Assembly: GCF_003443735.1 (NCBI RefSeq)
Contig: NZ_CP031969.1
Coordinates: 7,440,001 to 7,504,000, forward strand
Source: Streptomyces sp. CC0208
GTDB lineage: Bacteria; Actinomycetota; Actinomycetes; Streptomycetales; Streptomycetaceae
DNA: 64,000 nucleotides
Direction of reading: 5' to 3'
Below, in pieces: positions 53,576-63,530 of the stretch; position 1 is the first letter of the stretch; every line of letters begins with the position of its first letter. Below the pieces are notes generated by a model that saw nothing but the letters and a program-made list of their open reading frames with translations, made no database searches and was not told the origin of the DNA. The translations under genes and the position numbers were made by a program.

Positions 53576-55942
53576 TCAGCGCGCTCCCAGCCCGCGCAGC
53601 CGCACCGGGTGGGACGGTTCGCTCAAGCCGTCCTCGCCCTCCCGCTGAACCACCAGCTTCCGGCCCTCCCAGCGGGCGACGTACCGTTCGATCTCCGGTT
53701 CGTCCCAACCGTCGCCCGCGTCCTCGACGACGAGCCCGCCGCCGCTCCGTCCCCGGGCGGGAGCCCACACCTCCAGTTCGATCCCGCCGTCGTCCGCTCG
53801 CACCGGAATGACGGCGCCCGCGCGCGCGAGCACCGGGATCCGCGACAGGGGGGCGTCGACCAGGACCTGTCCCGGCCCCTCGTACACCTGCTCCGTGGTC
53901 GTGTCGTACCAGCGCCCCCGTGGCAGCTGCACCGCCCGCCGGTCGCTGCCCGGATCGAGCACCGGTGCCACGAGCAGGCTGTCGCCGAGCAGGAAGGCGT
54001 CCTCGCAGTCCCGCAAAGCGCGGTCCTCCGGCACGGACCACCACAGGGGTCGTACATAAGGCGCTCCGGTACGACGGGCCAGCTGTGCGAGCGTCATGAA
54101 GTACGGCAGCAGCCGTCGGCGTTCCACGAGCGCCACGCGCGCGTGCTCCAGCACCTCGGCGCCGAACTCCCACGGCTCCCTGCGTCCGGCCCGCAGGCTC
54201 GCGTGGGTACGGAACAACGGCAGATAGGCGCCGAGCTGGAACCAGCGCAGATACAGCTCGGGCGAGGGGTGCCCGTCGTAGCCGCCCACATCGGGCCCCG
54301 AGTACGGCACCCCGCACAGCCCGAGCCCCATCACGAGCGACAACGAGGCCCGCAGGCCCGGCCAGCCGGTGGCCACGTCACCGGACCAGGTGCCCCCGTA
54401 CCGCTGTATGCCGGCCCAGCCGGAGCGCGAGAACAGGAAGGGCCGCTCGCCCGGCACCAGCTCGCGCAGACCCTCGTATCCGGCCTGGGCCATGCACAGC
54501 GCGTAGACGTTGTGCGCTTCCCGGTGGTCGCCGCCGCGGCCCTCCAGGGAGTGTCTGGCCGACCGCGGCAGGGTGGACTCACCGAACGCGTTGAAGGACG
54601 TGGGCTCGTTCATGTCGTGCCAGAAGCCCGCGAACCCCGCCGTGAGCCTCTCTTGGTAGAGGCGACCCCACCAGGCACGCACACGCGCGTGCGTGAAGTC
54701 CGGATAGACCGCCTCCCCGGGCCACCCGACCCCCTCCACGAGCCGCCCCGACGCGTCCCGGACGAAGGCGTCCTCGGCCGTCCCGCTGTCGTGGACGGCG
54801 TTGCCGGGCGCCGCCTTGACCGCCGGGTTGACGATCGACACCAGCCGGATCCCGTCCCGCCGCAGTTCCTCGGCCAGTTGGGGCAGCTTGGGAAAGCGCT
54901 CCTGGTCGACCGTGAACACCTGGTGCTCGTCGTGGTGGTCGATGTCCAGGTGGACGGCGTCGAGCGGCAGACCGCGCTCCTGGTACCCGGCGACGATCCG
55001 CCGGACCTCCTGCTCACTGCCGAAGCCGCGGCGGGCGTGATGATGGCCGAGCGCCCAGGACGGCGGCAACGCGGGCGCACCGGTCAGCGAGGCCCAGGCG
55101 AGCAGCACGCGCGCGGGAGTGCCCACCATCACCCAGCAGCGCAGCGGACCGCCGGCCATCCGCAGCTCGGACATCCCCGCCCGGTCGTGCCCGGAACCGG
55201 CGCCCTCCTCGCCCTCCCGCAGGGTCACGGTGCCGTCCCACGAGGTGTCGTGGAACACGAGATGGGTGGCGGCGTCGGCCACCACCAGCTGCACCGGCAT
55301 CGTGACGTACAGGGGATCGTCGCCCGGCCCGAAGGCGCGGCCGGGATCGGTGTTCCACAGCCGGTACGTCCCGTCCCGCAACCGAGGCCCGCAGGCCCGT
55401 CCACCCAGGCCGAAGAACCGTGCGTCGGCGGCCACCTCCGTCCGCTGCATCCAGCGAGCCTCGCCCCCGCCCACCGGCTCCCACCAGCGGGGCGGCAGAT
55501 CCCGGCGCAGGGTCACCCCGCCGGGCGTACGCACCTCGACCGCTCCGTGCCGCGACACCATGACCGTCACCCGCTCGGCGACGACCCGCCAGCCGCCGTC
55601 CTTGTCCGGCTCCAGGACCGCCCGGGGATCCGGCTCCGGGCAGCGGCCCGCGAGCGCGTACGACGGCTCCGGCCCGGCGCCGTCCCACCCCCAGAAGACC
55701 GCCCCGTTCACGGCGACGACGATCCGCAGTTCGGAGCGGCTGAACCGGACGACACCCCCGCCGGGAGCCGGTTCCGCGTCCTGGACCGGCCCCGGCACCC
55801 GCGCCCGCTCGGCCCCCCGCGCCGGCAGCCCGACGGCGTCGGTACGCCTCCTGCGCCACGCGGCACGCACGGTACGCAACCCCTGGGGCGCCCCCGCCGA
55901 ACCGACCGCCCATATCGAACGCACCAGGTCACGACCGCTCAT
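53576..55942 (-). CDS. Glycoside hydrolase family 31
   Basis: A 788-residue alpha-glucosidase/alpha-xylosidase-type enzyme. After an N-terminal beta-sandwich (about 40-240) the (beta/alpha)8 barrel shows WALGHHHARRGFGSE, LDIDHHDEHQVFTVD, the nucleophile motif WHDMNEPTSF and acid/base WSGDVATGW, followed by LFRTHASLRAGRREPWEFG. A beta-sandwich C-terminus follows. No signal peptide is present, so it acts on imported oligosaccharides. The start at 55942 gives the usual N-terminus; a start 21 bp upstream is also open. It is divergent from the acetoacetyl-CoA synthetase gene. Confidence 0.92.
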   Translation of the reverse strand: MSGRDLVRSIWAVGSAGAPQGLRTVRAAWRRRRTDAVGLPARGAERARVPGPVQDAEPAPGGGVVRFSRSELRIVVAVNGAVFWGWDGAGPEPSYALAGRCPEPDPRAVLEPDKDGGWRVVAERVTVMVSRHGAVEVRTPGGVTLRRDLPPRWWEPVGGGEARWMQRTEVAADARFFGLGGRACGPRLRDGTYRLWNTDPGRAFGPGDDPLYVTMPVQLVVADAATHLVFHDTSWDGTVTLREGEEGAGSGHDRAGMSELRMAGGPLRCWVMVGTPARVLLAWASLTGAPALPPSWALGHHHARRGFGSEQEVRRIVAGYQERGLPLDAVHLDIDHHDEHQVFTVDQERFPKLPQLAEELRRDGIRLVSIVNPAVKAAPGNAVHDSGTAEDAFVRDASGRLVEGVGWPGEAVYPDFTHARVRAWWGRLYQERLTAGFAGFWHDMNEPTSFNAFGESTLPRSARHSLEGRGGDHREAHNVYALCMAQAGYEGLRELVPGERPFLFSRSGWAGIQRYGGTWSGDVATGWPGLRASLSLVMGLGLCGVPYSGPDVGGYDGHPSPELYLRWFQLGAYLPLFRTHASLRAGRREPWEFGAEVLEHARVALVERRRLLPYFMTLAQLARRTGAPYVRPLWWSVPEDRALRDCEDAFLLGDSLLVAPVLDPGSDRRAVQLPRGRWYDTTTEQVYEGPGQVLVDAPLSRIPVLARAGAVIPVRADDGGIELEVWAPARGRSGGGLVVEDAGDGWDEPEIERYVARWEGRKLVVQREGEDGLSEPSHPVRLRGLGAR

Positions 55943-56154
55943 GCTGCTCACCCTGCCACTCACCGCCCCACGCGCGCGTGCCGTTCAACTGCCGTTCACC
56001 CGTGCTGGGGCCACATCTTCACGACACGGACTATGTGGGGCGCACCCTGGCGTAGAAGTTGATCACATGGCATCGTCCCTGTCAGCCGCGTCACGCGCAC
56101 ACCCCTGGCCCGTGCGCGGGAGACGCACACGACGCGCACAGTCCGGGAGCCCCC

Positions 56155-58122
56155 ATGTCGACCGTGAATCCCCAGCCGCTCTGGCAGCCAGATCCGCAGC
56201 GCATCGCCCGGTCCCAGGTCACCAGGTTCCAGGCATGGGCGGCCGAGCACCACGGCGCCCCGGCCGAGGGAGGCTACGCGGCACTCCACCGCTGGTCCGT
56301 GGACGAGCTGGAGCCGTTCTGGGAAGCCCTCACCCAGTGGTTCGACGTACGGTTCTCCACGCCCTACGCGCGCGTGCTCGGCGACCGTTCGATGCCCGGC
56401 GCCGAGTGGTTCCCCGGCGCCACCCTCAACTACGCCGAACACGCCCTGCGCGCGGCCGAGACCCGCGCGGACGAACCCGCCCTCCTGTACGTCGACGAGG
56501 CCCATGAGCCGACCCCGGTGACCTGGTCCGAGCTGCGCCGCCAGGTGGGCTCCCTGACCGCCGAGCTGCGCGCCCTGGGCGTCCGGTCCGGAGACCGCGT
56601 CAGCGGCTACCTCCCGAACATCCCGCAGGCCGTCGTCGCCCTCCTCGCCACGGCCGCCGTGGGCGCCGTCTGGACGTCCTGCGCCCCCGATTTCGGCGCC
56701 CGCAGCGTCCTGGACCGCTTCCAGCAGGTCGAACCGGTCGTCCTGTTCACCGTCGACGGCTACCGCTACGGGGGCAAGGAGCACGACCGCCGCGAGACGG
56801 TCGCCGAACTCCGCCGCGAACTGCCCTCCCTGCGTGCTGTCGTCCACATCCCCCTCCTCGGCACCGAGGCTCCCGAAGGCGCCCTGGAGTGGGCCGCCCT
56901 CACGCGCGCGGACACGGAACCCGTCTTCGAACAGGTGCCCTTCGCGCATCCCTTGTGGGTGCTCTACTCCTCCGGCACGACGGGCCTGCCCAAGGCGATC
57001 GTCCAGTCGCAGGGCGGCATCCTCGTCGAGCACCTCAAGCAACTCGGCCTGCACTGCGACCTCGGCCCCGAGGACCGTTTCTTCTGGTACACCTCCACGG
57101 GCTGGATGATGTGGAACTTCCTCGTCTCCGGCCTCCTCACGGGCACGACCGTCGTCCTGTACGACGGCAGTCCCGGCTACCCCGACACCGGCGCCCAGTG
57201 GCGGGTCGCCGAACGCACGGGCGCCACCCTCTACGGCACTTCGGCCGCGTACGTCATGGCCTGCCGCAAGGCCGACGTGCACCCGGGACGCGACTTCGAC
57301 CTCTCCAAGGTGCAGTGCGTGGCCACCACCGGCTCACCGCTTCCGCCCGACGGCTTCCGCTGGCTGCACGACGAGGTCCGCGACGACCTGTGGATCGCCT
57401 CCGTCAGCGGCGGCACGGACGTGTGCTCGTGCTTCGCGGGCGCCGTACCCACCCTGCCCGTGTACATCGGCGAGCTCCAGGCACCGAGCCTCGGCACCGA
57501 CCTGCAGTCCTGGGACCCGAGCGGCAAACCCCTGATCGACGAGGTCGGTGAGCTCGTCGTCACCAACCCCATGCCGTCGATGCCGATCCACTTCTGGAAC
57601 GACCCCGACGGCAGCCGCTATCACGACAGTTACTTCGACACGTATCCCGGAGTGTGGCGGCACGGCGACTGGATCACCGTCACCTCGCGCGGTTCGGTCG
57701 TCATCCACGGCCGCTCCGACTCGACACTCAACCGCCAGGGCGTCCGCATGGGTTCGGCCGACATCTACGAGGCCGTGGAGCGGCTCCCCGAGATCAAGGA
57801 GTCCCTGGTCATCGGCATCGAACAGCCCGACGGCGGCTACTGGATGCCGCTGTTCGTGCAGCTGGCCCCGGGAGCCGTCCTCGACCAGACCCTCCTCGAC
57901 CGCATCAAGCAGACCATCCGCGAGAACCTCTCACCCCGCCACATCCCGGACGAGGTCATCGAGGTCCCCGGCATCCCGCACACCCTTACCGGAAAGCGCA
58001 TCGAGGTCCCCGTCAAGCGCCTCCTCCAGGGCACCCCTCTGGAGAAGGCGGTCAACCCGGGCTCCATCGACAACCTCGACCTGCTCCACTTCTACGAGGA
58101 CCTGGCCCGCAAACGCGCCTGA
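56155..58122 (+). CDS. Acetoacetate-CoA ligase
   Basis: A 655-residue ANL-superfamily enzyme that activates acetoacetate with ATP and CoA. Marker parts are PLWQPDPQRIARSQVTRFQAW at the start (in part), PGATLNYAEHAL, the P-loop-like YSSGTTGLPKAIVQSQGG, FWYTSTGWMMWN, SVSGGTDVCSCFAGAVPTLP and the C-terminal LTGKRIEVPVKRLL, with the lysine that is typically acetylated. It belongs to the acetoacetyl-CoA synthetase (AACS) rather than the acetyl-CoA synthetase branch because of length and motifs. The ATG at 56155 follows CCGGGAGCCCCC. Confidence 0.92.
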   Translation: MSTVNPQPLWQPDPQRIARSQVTRFQAWAAEHHGAPAEGGYAALHRWSVDELEPFWEALTQWFDVRFSTPYARVLGDRSMPGAEWFPGATLNYAEHALRAAETRADEPALLYVDEAHEPTPVTWSELRRQVGSLTAELRALGVRSGDRVSGYLPNIPQAVVALLATAAVGAVWTSCAPDFGARSVLDRFQQVEPVVLFTVDGYRYGGKEHDRRETVAELRRELPSLRAVVHIPLLGTEAPEGALEWAALTRADTEPVFEQVPFAHPLWVLYSSGTTGLPKAIVQSQGGILVEHLKQLGLHCDLGPEDRFFWYTSTGWMMWNFLVSGLLTGTTVVLYDGSPGYPDTGAQWRVAERTGATLYGTSAAYVMACRKADVHPGRDFDLSKVQCVATTGSPLPPDGFRWLHDEVRDDLWIASVSGGTDVCSCFAGAVPTLPVYIGELQAPSLGTDLQSWDPSGKPLIDEVGELVVTNPMPSMPIHFWNDPDGSRYHDSYFDTYPGVWRHGDWITVTSRGSVVIHGRSDSTLNRQGVRMGSADIYEAVERLPEIKESLVIGIEQPDGGYWMPLFVQLAPGAVLDQTLLDRIKQTIRENLSPRHIPDEVIEVPGIPHTLTGKRIEVPVKRLLQGTPLEKAVNPGSIDNLDLLHFYEDLARKRA

Positions 58123-58131
58123 CCGACCAGG

Positions 58132-59457
58132 TCACCCCCCGTAGGTGGCCTCGGACTCACCGAGCACTCCGGCGAAGTCCGAGGCCAGCCGCGCCGCGTC
58201 GGCCGGCTCCAGCTCGGCGGCCGTGATCCGCACGCCCGGCCCCGCCGACAGCCGGAACCGGGCCCCGGCCGCGACCCACCAGCCGTACGACCGCAGCCCG
58301 TTCACCACGGCCGACTCGTCCCGGACGGGCACCCATACGTTCATCCCGCTCGCCCCGTGCGCCTCGACGCCCCGCTCGCCGAGCTCCCGCACCAGGGCGT
58401 TCCGGCGCACGGTGTAGGTCTCCTCGGCGCGAGCGACCAACGCGCGCGTGCTCTCGTCGGAGAGAAGCCCGTACACCGTCTCCTGGAGCAGATGACTGAC
58501 CCAGCCGGACGTCAGCAGCAGCCGTCCGTCGTGCCGCCCCAGCGTGATCGGATCACACGCGGCGGCCGCCCAGCGCAGGTCCGTCCCCAGGAACTTGCTC
58601 ACCGTCCGCACATGCACCCAGCGCGACAGCCCCGCGCCGGTCAGGGTCCGCAACGGGGCGTCGGCGACCGCGGACGCGTGATCGTTCTCCACGACCAGCA
58701 CCTCCGGGTGTTCCCTGAGCACACCCAGCAGTGCTTCCTGTCGCTCGGCGGAGAAGCGGCCGCCGTACGGATTCTGCGCCCGCGGACTGCACACCAGCGC
58801 CCGCGCCCCCGCCCGCAGCGCCGCGCGCACGGCCTCGGGCAGCACTCCTTCGTCGTCGACCGCGACGGGGATCATGCGCAGCCCCAACGCCGTGACCAGA
58901 TCCAGCAGATGGTGATAGCCCGGATCCTCCATCGCCACGGCATCACCGGGCCGTAGCTCGACGGAGAGCAACCGCCCGACCAGATCCAACGCCCCGTGCG
59001 CGAAGGTCACATGCTCGACCGGTACGCCGTCGGGCCCCAGCCACGCGCGTACGGCGTCCTCGAGCCGTGCCAGCCGGGGCGTCGACCGGTGTGAACGGGC
59101 GCCGGGGGACAGCCGCGAGGGCGGCACCAGACCGGGAAGCAGCCGCGGATCGGGGTGACCGCCCGCCAAGTCCCGCAGCCCCTCGGGCACTTTCGGCGGC
59201 CGACGTGACGCCACCGCAGGAGCCGAGGCCACAACGGTCCCGCCCCGGCCCCGGGTGGCCACGATCCCGCGCTGCCGCAGTTCCTTGTACGCCGTGGCGA
59301 CCGTCCCCGGGCTCACGCCGAGGTCGTCCGCCAGGCGCCGCACCGGAGGCAGCGCAGCCCCGGGCGCCAAAGAGCCCTCGGCCACGGCCCGTTCGACGGA
59401 CGCCGCAATTCCCTTGGCCGTCGCCCCACTGATCTCATATTGTGTTGCCACGTTCAA
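58132..59457 (-). CDS. MocR-type PLP-dependent regulator
   Basis: A 441-residue fusion of a GntR winged helix (residues 10-75: RRLADDLGVSPGTVATAYKE) and an aminotransferase-like domain (about 100-435), with PLP-binding Lys in VRTVSKFLGTDLRW and CSPRAQNPYGGRF. It is divergent from an MFS exporter gene with an inverted repeat between, so it probably controls that gene in response to PLP or an amine. In Salmonella the MocR protein PtsJ sits beside crr; here a MocR gene lies 4 kb from crr-ptsI, which may be chance. The start is TTG 59457 or, more likely, GTG 59451. Its 3' end is 10 bp from the AACS stop. Confidence 0.88.
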   Translation of the reverse strand: MNVATQYEISGATAKGIAASVERAVAEGSLAPGAALPPVRRLADDLGVSPGTVATAYKELRQRGIVATRGRGGTVVASAPAVASRRPPKVPEGLRDLAGGHPDPRLLPGLVPPSRLSPGARSHRSTPRLARLEDAVRAWLGPDGVPVEHVTFAHGALDLVGRLLSVELRPGDAVAMEDPGYHHLLDLVTALGLRMIPVAVDDEGVLPEAVRAALRAGARALVCSPRAQNPYGGRFSAERQEALLGVLREHPEVLVVENDHASAVADAPLRTLTGAGLSRWVHVRTVSKFLGTDLRWAAAACDPITLGRHDGRLLLTSGWVSHLLQETVYGLLSDESTRALVARAEETYTVRRNALVRELGERGVEAHGASGMNVWVPVRDESAVVNGLRSYGWWVAAGARFRLSAGPGVRITAAELEPADAARLASDFAGVLGESEATYGG

Positions 59458-59460
59458 AAG

Positions 59461-59476
59461 TATGTATCAGTACATA
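59461..59476. promoter_or_regulatory. TATGTA-N4-TACATA inverted repeat, candidate MocR operator
   Basis: The site lies immediately upstream of the MocR start and 41 bp before the divergent MFS gene. It is a striking A/T-rich spot in very G/C-rich DNA. Confidence 0.6.
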
Positions 59477-59516
59477 ATCAAAAAGCAACGGGCAAAGCAA
59501 GGGGCAAGGGGGAGCA

Positions 59517-60791
59517 GTGCATCCGATACGGCGCGCGGCAGCATGGTCGAGAAGCGTCCCCGGAGGACGCGACGGGCGCAGAATGCTCGCCATAGCGCTC
59601 GTCGACCGCGTCGGCAGCGGGCTGTGGGCGTCCGTCTCCGTTCTCTACTTCACCTACGTCTCCGACCTCTCCCTGGCCCAGGTCGGCACCCTCGCCGCTG
59701 CCGCCGGCGCCATCGGCATCGCCGGGGCACCGATAGGCGGCAAGCTCGCCGACCGGTTCCCGGTCACCCGAGTCCTGCTGACCGTCCAGCTCGTGCGTGC
59801 CGTCGCCTCCTGCGCCCTGCTCACCACGAACAACTACGCCCTGCTCCTCGCCTTCTCGGCGATGGGCGGCCTCGGCGACCGCGCCGCCAGCATCCTCACC
59901 AAGCTCTACGCCACCCGGGTCGCGGGCCCGGACCGCGTCCGCTACCAGGCCTTCCACCGAACCGTCGCCAACGCGGGCTGGGCGCTGGGAGGCCTCACCG
60001 CCGCGGCGGCCCTCGCGCTCGGCACCACCACCGCCTACCAGTGGCTCCTCGCCGGCGACGCCCTCTCCTTCATCGCCTCAGCCCTTCTCACGCTGCGCTG
60101 CGGCGAACCCCCGTCACCCTCCCGCACCGTCATCACCTCGAAACACCCGGCCCCGACGACCAGACCGACGAACCCGTGGCGCGACCGCACCTATCTCGCC
60201 TACGTCGCCACCGAGACCGTCCTCTTCCTCGACGACGCCGTGTTCAAGGTCGGTCTGCCCCTGTGGATCGCACACGAGAGCAACGCACCGAACGGACTCG
60301 CGCCACTCCTGATGGTCCTCAACAACGTCATGGTCGTGGCACTCCAGGTTCCCCTCGCCCGATTCGGCATCACCACGGCCGCAGCCCGGAACCTGCTCCT
60401 CCCGCTCTCCGCCACCTTCGCCCTGGGCGGGATCGCCATGGCACTCGCGGCCACGGGCGGAGCCGTCACCGCCACCGCGCTTCTCACCGCCGCCGCAGCC
60501 GCCTTCACCATGGCCGAGATGCTCCACGCCACCGTCTCCTGGGAACTCTCCGTCGCCCTCGCCCCGGACACCGCGCAGGGCGCCTACCTCGGCGTCCACG
60601 GCCTGGCCCAGTCCGTGCAGCGCACGTTCGGACCACTCGCGGTCACCGCGGCCATCGCCACCGGCCCGGCAGGATGGGTCACCTTCGGCACAGTCATCGC
60701 TCTGACCTGCGTAATCCAGCACCGACTGGTCCGGAGGCGCCTCGCCCACCACCCATTGTCAGTGCCGCCGGTTACTGTGAGTGAGCATTGA
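59517..60791 (+). CDS. MFS transporter (exporter type)
   Basis: A 424-residue transporter with about 12 helices. GGKLADRFPVTRVLL between helices 2 and 3 is the MFS loop motif. The short spacing of loops resembles small-drug or metabolite exporters of the MdtH/YfcJ kind; the substrate is unknown. The GTG at 59517 follows AAGGGGGAGCA, a good ribosome binding site. It is divergent from the MocR regulator gene and probably controlled by it. The next gene starts 22 bp downstream and is likely co-transcribed. Confidence 0.85.
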   Translation: MHPIRRAAAWSRSVPGGRDGRRMLAIALVDRVGSGLWASVSVLYFTYVSDLSLAQVGTLAAAAGAIGIAGAPIGGKLADRFPVTRVLLTVQLVRAVASCALLTTNNYALLLAFSAMGGLGDRAASILTKLYATRVAGPDRVRYQAFHRTVANAGWALGGLTAAAALALGTTTAYQWLLAGDALSFIASALLTLRCGEPPSPSRTVITSKHPAPTTRPTNPWRDRTYLAYVATETVLFLDDAVFKVGLPLWIAHESNAPNGLAPLLMVLNNVMVVALQVPLARFGITTAAARNLLLPLSATFALGGIAMALAATGGAVTATALLTAAAAAFTMAEMLHATVSWELSVALAPDTAQGAYLGVHGLAQSVQRTFGPLAVTAAIATGPAGWVTFGTVIALTCVIQHRLVRRRLAHHPLSVPPVTVSEH

Positions 60792-60813
60792 TCGACTGCG
60801 CACAGGGGGAAAC

Positions 60814-61707
60814 ATGGCGCACACCGACCACCAGACGATGCGACGCGTCCTGCGCCGCGAAATCGCCGGCACCATCGGCCTGCTCACCGACGAGCACGAC
60901 TTCCGCGCCATGCGGCGCTACCGCACCTTCACCTTCGACGACCACGCGACCTACCTGAAACAGGTCGAAGACCTGCTGAGGACCCGCTCCGCACAAGGCA
61001 GCCACACCACCATCGCCCTCTTCGATCCCCAGGAGTACGCCGAGTTCTGCGAGGAGACGGGCCTCGACCCGGACGCCCCGTCCAGCCGCACCCGCTTCAC
61101 GGCCGAACTCGCCGGCACCGGCCCGACACTCCCGTACGAGGGCCAGCCCCTCACCGACCTCGTACCCGCCCTCGTGGACGAGGCGGTCCGCCAGGCCACC
61201 TGGGAGTACGCGACCACACTCCTCGCACGCCTCGGCACCTGCGGCTCCTGCGGAGAGGACATCGGCCGGGCGGCCTTCACCCGCGCCTCGGACCTCCTCC
61301 TGCGGATCCTCGACACCGCCCTGCCGGGCGAACATCACCTCGTCTGCAGCGTCACCGGCACCCCGGAAACGCTCGTATCCGTCCTCCACTCCGACGAGAA
61401 CACCGACGGATCCGTACAACTCGACGAGGCCGAGGCCCTCGAATTCACCACGGTCCTCGCACTCGGCATCGCCACTCAGAGCCCCGGCGGACTCGTCATG
61501 CGCACCAGCACCCCAGGAACCGCCGACCGCATCTACGGCTGGCGCCTGCGTGGCGACGGCCTCGACCCCCTCACCGCAGGAGAGGTCTTCGACGCCTACT
61601 GCACCGACATCGACTCCGGCGATCTGATCTCCCCGGAATCAGACGTCGACTACTGCGCACCCCCCGACCTCGGACCGGAAGGACCGACCCCACACCACAG
61701 CCACTGA
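60814..61707 (+). CDS. Hypothetical cytosolic protein, 297 aa
   Basis: I do not recognise a family. The N-terminal third is helical and basic (MRRVLRREIAGTIGLLTDEH, FTFDDHATYLKQVEDLL). A middle part has a CGSCGED motif (Cys-x2-Cys) and the C-terminal third is acidic (LGIATQSPGGLVMR, TDIDSGDLISPESDVDY). No signal peptide or membrane helix is seen. The ATG at 60814 follows CACAGGGGGAAAC. It sits 22 bp after the MFS gene, so it may be part of the same unit. Confidence 0.75.
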   Translation: MAHTDHQTMRRVLRREIAGTIGLLTDEHDFRAMRRYRTFTFDDHATYLKQVEDLLRTRSAQGSHTTIALFDPQEYAEFCEETGLDPDAPSSRTRFTAELAGTGPTLPYEGQPLTDLVPALVDEAVRQATWEYATTLLARLGTCGSCGEDIGRAAFTRASDLLLRILDTALPGEHHLVCSVTGTPETLVSVLHSDENTDGSVQLDEAEALEFTTVLALGIATQSPGGLVMRTSTPGTADRIYGWRLRGDGLDPLTAGEVFDAYCTDIDSGDLISPESDVDYCAPPDLGPEGPTPHHSH

Positions 61708-61713
61708 ACACAA

Positions 61714-61747
61714 GGAGGGCGCCCCACCCACAGGTGGAGCGCCCTCC
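61714..61747. terminator. Bidirectional hairpin between the hypothetical gene and ptsI
   Basis: GGAGGGCGC (61714-61722) pairs with GCGCCCTCC (61739-61747), with an inner CCACC/GGTGG stem, between convergent genes. Confidence 0.8.
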
Positions 61748-61777
61748 GGAAACCGTCAGCCGGCCGAGCAGGTCCGA

Positions 61778-63448
61778 CTACTCGCCCGACAGCACCGCCT
61801 GCGCCGCGGCACGCGCCTCGTCGGCACTGTCGCCAGTCCGCGCGGCCGCGGCAGCACGCTCGCACTGCGCCAGCGTGTACTTCGCCAGCGTCGCCCGGAC
61901 ATAAGGAATGGACGCCGCACCCATGGAAAGCGAGGTGACCCCAAGACCGGTCAACACACAGGCGAGCAGCGGGTCGGACGCGGCCTCACCACAGACACCA
62001 CAGCTCTTGCCCTCGGCCTTCGCCGCCTCGGCGGACAGCGCGACCAGGTCGAGCAGCGCGGGCTGCCACGGATCCTGCAGCCGCGACACCGCACCCACCT
62101 GACGGTCGGCGGCGAAGGTGTACTGCGCGAGGTCGTTGGTCCCCAGCGACAGGAACTCGACCTCCTGCAGAATCGACCGCGCCCGCAGGGCAGCAGAGGG
62201 GATCTCCACCATCGCGCCGAACTTCGCCCGCAGCCCGGCCGCACGGCACGCGTCGGCGAACGCCTTGGCGTCGGCACGGTCCGCCACCATCGGGGCCATG
62301 ACCTCGAGGTAGACCGGCAGCCCCTCGGCGGCCTTGGCGAGCGCCGTCAGCTGCGTCCGCAGCACCTCGGGGTGGTCCAGCAGCGTCCGCAGCCCACGCA
62401 CACCCAGCGCCGGGTTCGGCTCGTCGGCCGGCGTCAGGAAGTCCAGCGGCTTGTCCGCGCCCGCGTCCAGCACACGGACGACCACACGCCCCTCGGGAAA
62501 CGCCTCGAGGACCTGGCGATACGCCTCGACCTGCTTCTCCTCGGACGGGGCGTTCTTGCTGTCGTCGAGGAAGAGGAACTCGGTACGGAAGAGACCGACA
62601 CCCTCGGCCCCGGCCTCGAGCGCGGCAGGTACGTCCGCCGGACCACCGACGTTCGCCAGCAGCGGCACCTTGTGACCGTCGGCGGTGACCCCCGGCCCCG
62701 TCGACGCGGCGAGCGCGGCTTTCCGCTCGGCGGCAGCGGCCTCCAACTCGGCCTTCTTCTCGTCGCTCGGGTTCACGAAGATCTCACCGGTGCTGCCGTC
62801 GACAGCGACGACCGTGCCCTCGGCCAGCTCACCTGCACCCGGCAGCGCCACAACGGCCGGCACCCCGAGCGCCCGCGCCAGAATCGCACTGTGGCTGGTC
62901 GGCCCCCCCTCCTCGGTGACGAAACCCAGAACCAGCGTCGGGTCCAGCAGAGCGGTGTCGGCGGGAGCAAGATCGCGCGCCACGAGGACGTATGGCTCGT
63001 CGCTGTCCGGGATTCCCGGCATGGGCACCCCGAGCAGCCGAGCGACGATACGATTCCGCACGTCGTCGAGGTCGGCGACGCGTCCGGCCAGGTACTCACC
63101 GGCGCCCGCCAGCAGCTCCCGGTACGCGGCGAACGCGTCGTACACGGCCCGCTCGGCCGTGCTGCCGACGGCGATACGCCGGTCCACGTCCGCCATCAGC
63201 TCGGGATCCTGGGCCATCATGGCCTGCGCCTCGAGCACCGCCTGGGCTTCGCCCCCGGCCAGATTGCCGCGCGCCATCAGGTCGGCCGCCACAGCTTCCA
63301 CTGCCTTGCGGGCGTTCCCCTGTTCACGCTCCGCGTCCTGCGCCGGAATCTGCTTGGCAGGCGGCTCCAGCACCGCCGTTCCCATGTGCCGAACCTCGCC
63401 GATCGCCACACCGTGGCTCACGCCGACGCCTCGCAGCGTTGTGTCCAT
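61778..63448 (-). CDS. ptsI: PTS enzyme I
   Basis: A 556-residue phosphoenolpyruvate-protein phosphotransferase, the first step of sugar PTS. The swivelling His domain shows GGPTSHSAILARALG with active-site His186. The C-terminal barrel has VGLFRTEFLFLDDSKNAPSE, ANVGGPAD, EVEFLSLGTNDLAQYTFAAD and the catalytic Cys region KSCGVCGEAASDP. It phosphorylates HPr, whose gene is not in the window. In Streptomyces crr-ptsI is an operon under DasR control (from memory); the gap to crr is 82 bp. Confidence 0.97.
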   Translation of the reverse strand: MDTTLRGVGVSHGVAIGEVRHMGTAVLEPPAKQIPAQDAEREQGNARKAVEAVAADLMARGNLAGGEAQAVLEAQAMMAQDPELMADVDRRIAVGSTAERAVYDAFAAYRELLAGAGEYLAGRVADLDDVRNRIVARLLGVPMPGIPDSDEPYVLVARDLAPADTALLDPTLVLGFVTEEGGPTSHSAILARALGVPAVVALPGAGELAEGTVVAVDGSTGEIFVNPSDEKKAELEAAAAERKAALAASTGPGVTADGHKVPLLANVGGPADVPAALEAGAEGVGLFRTEFLFLDDSKNAPSEEKQVEAYRQVLEAFPEGRVVVRVLDAGADKPLDFLTPADEPNPALGVRGLRTLLDHPEVLRTQLTALAKAAEGLPVYLEVMAPMVADRADAKAFADACRAAGLRAKFGAMVEIPSAALRARSILQEVEFLSLGTNDLAQYTFAADRQVGAVSRLQDPWQPALLDLVALSAEAAKAEGKSCGVCGEAASDPLLACVLTGLGVTSLSMGAASIPYVRATLAKYTLAQCERAAAAARTGDSADEARAAAQAVLSGE

Positions 63449-63530
63449 CTCACCCGTCTCCGATAGTGCGGCGGGTCCCGCCGCCGCGATGGTTGTCGTC
63501 CCTAGTCGCCGTAGTACGACGGCACTGACG

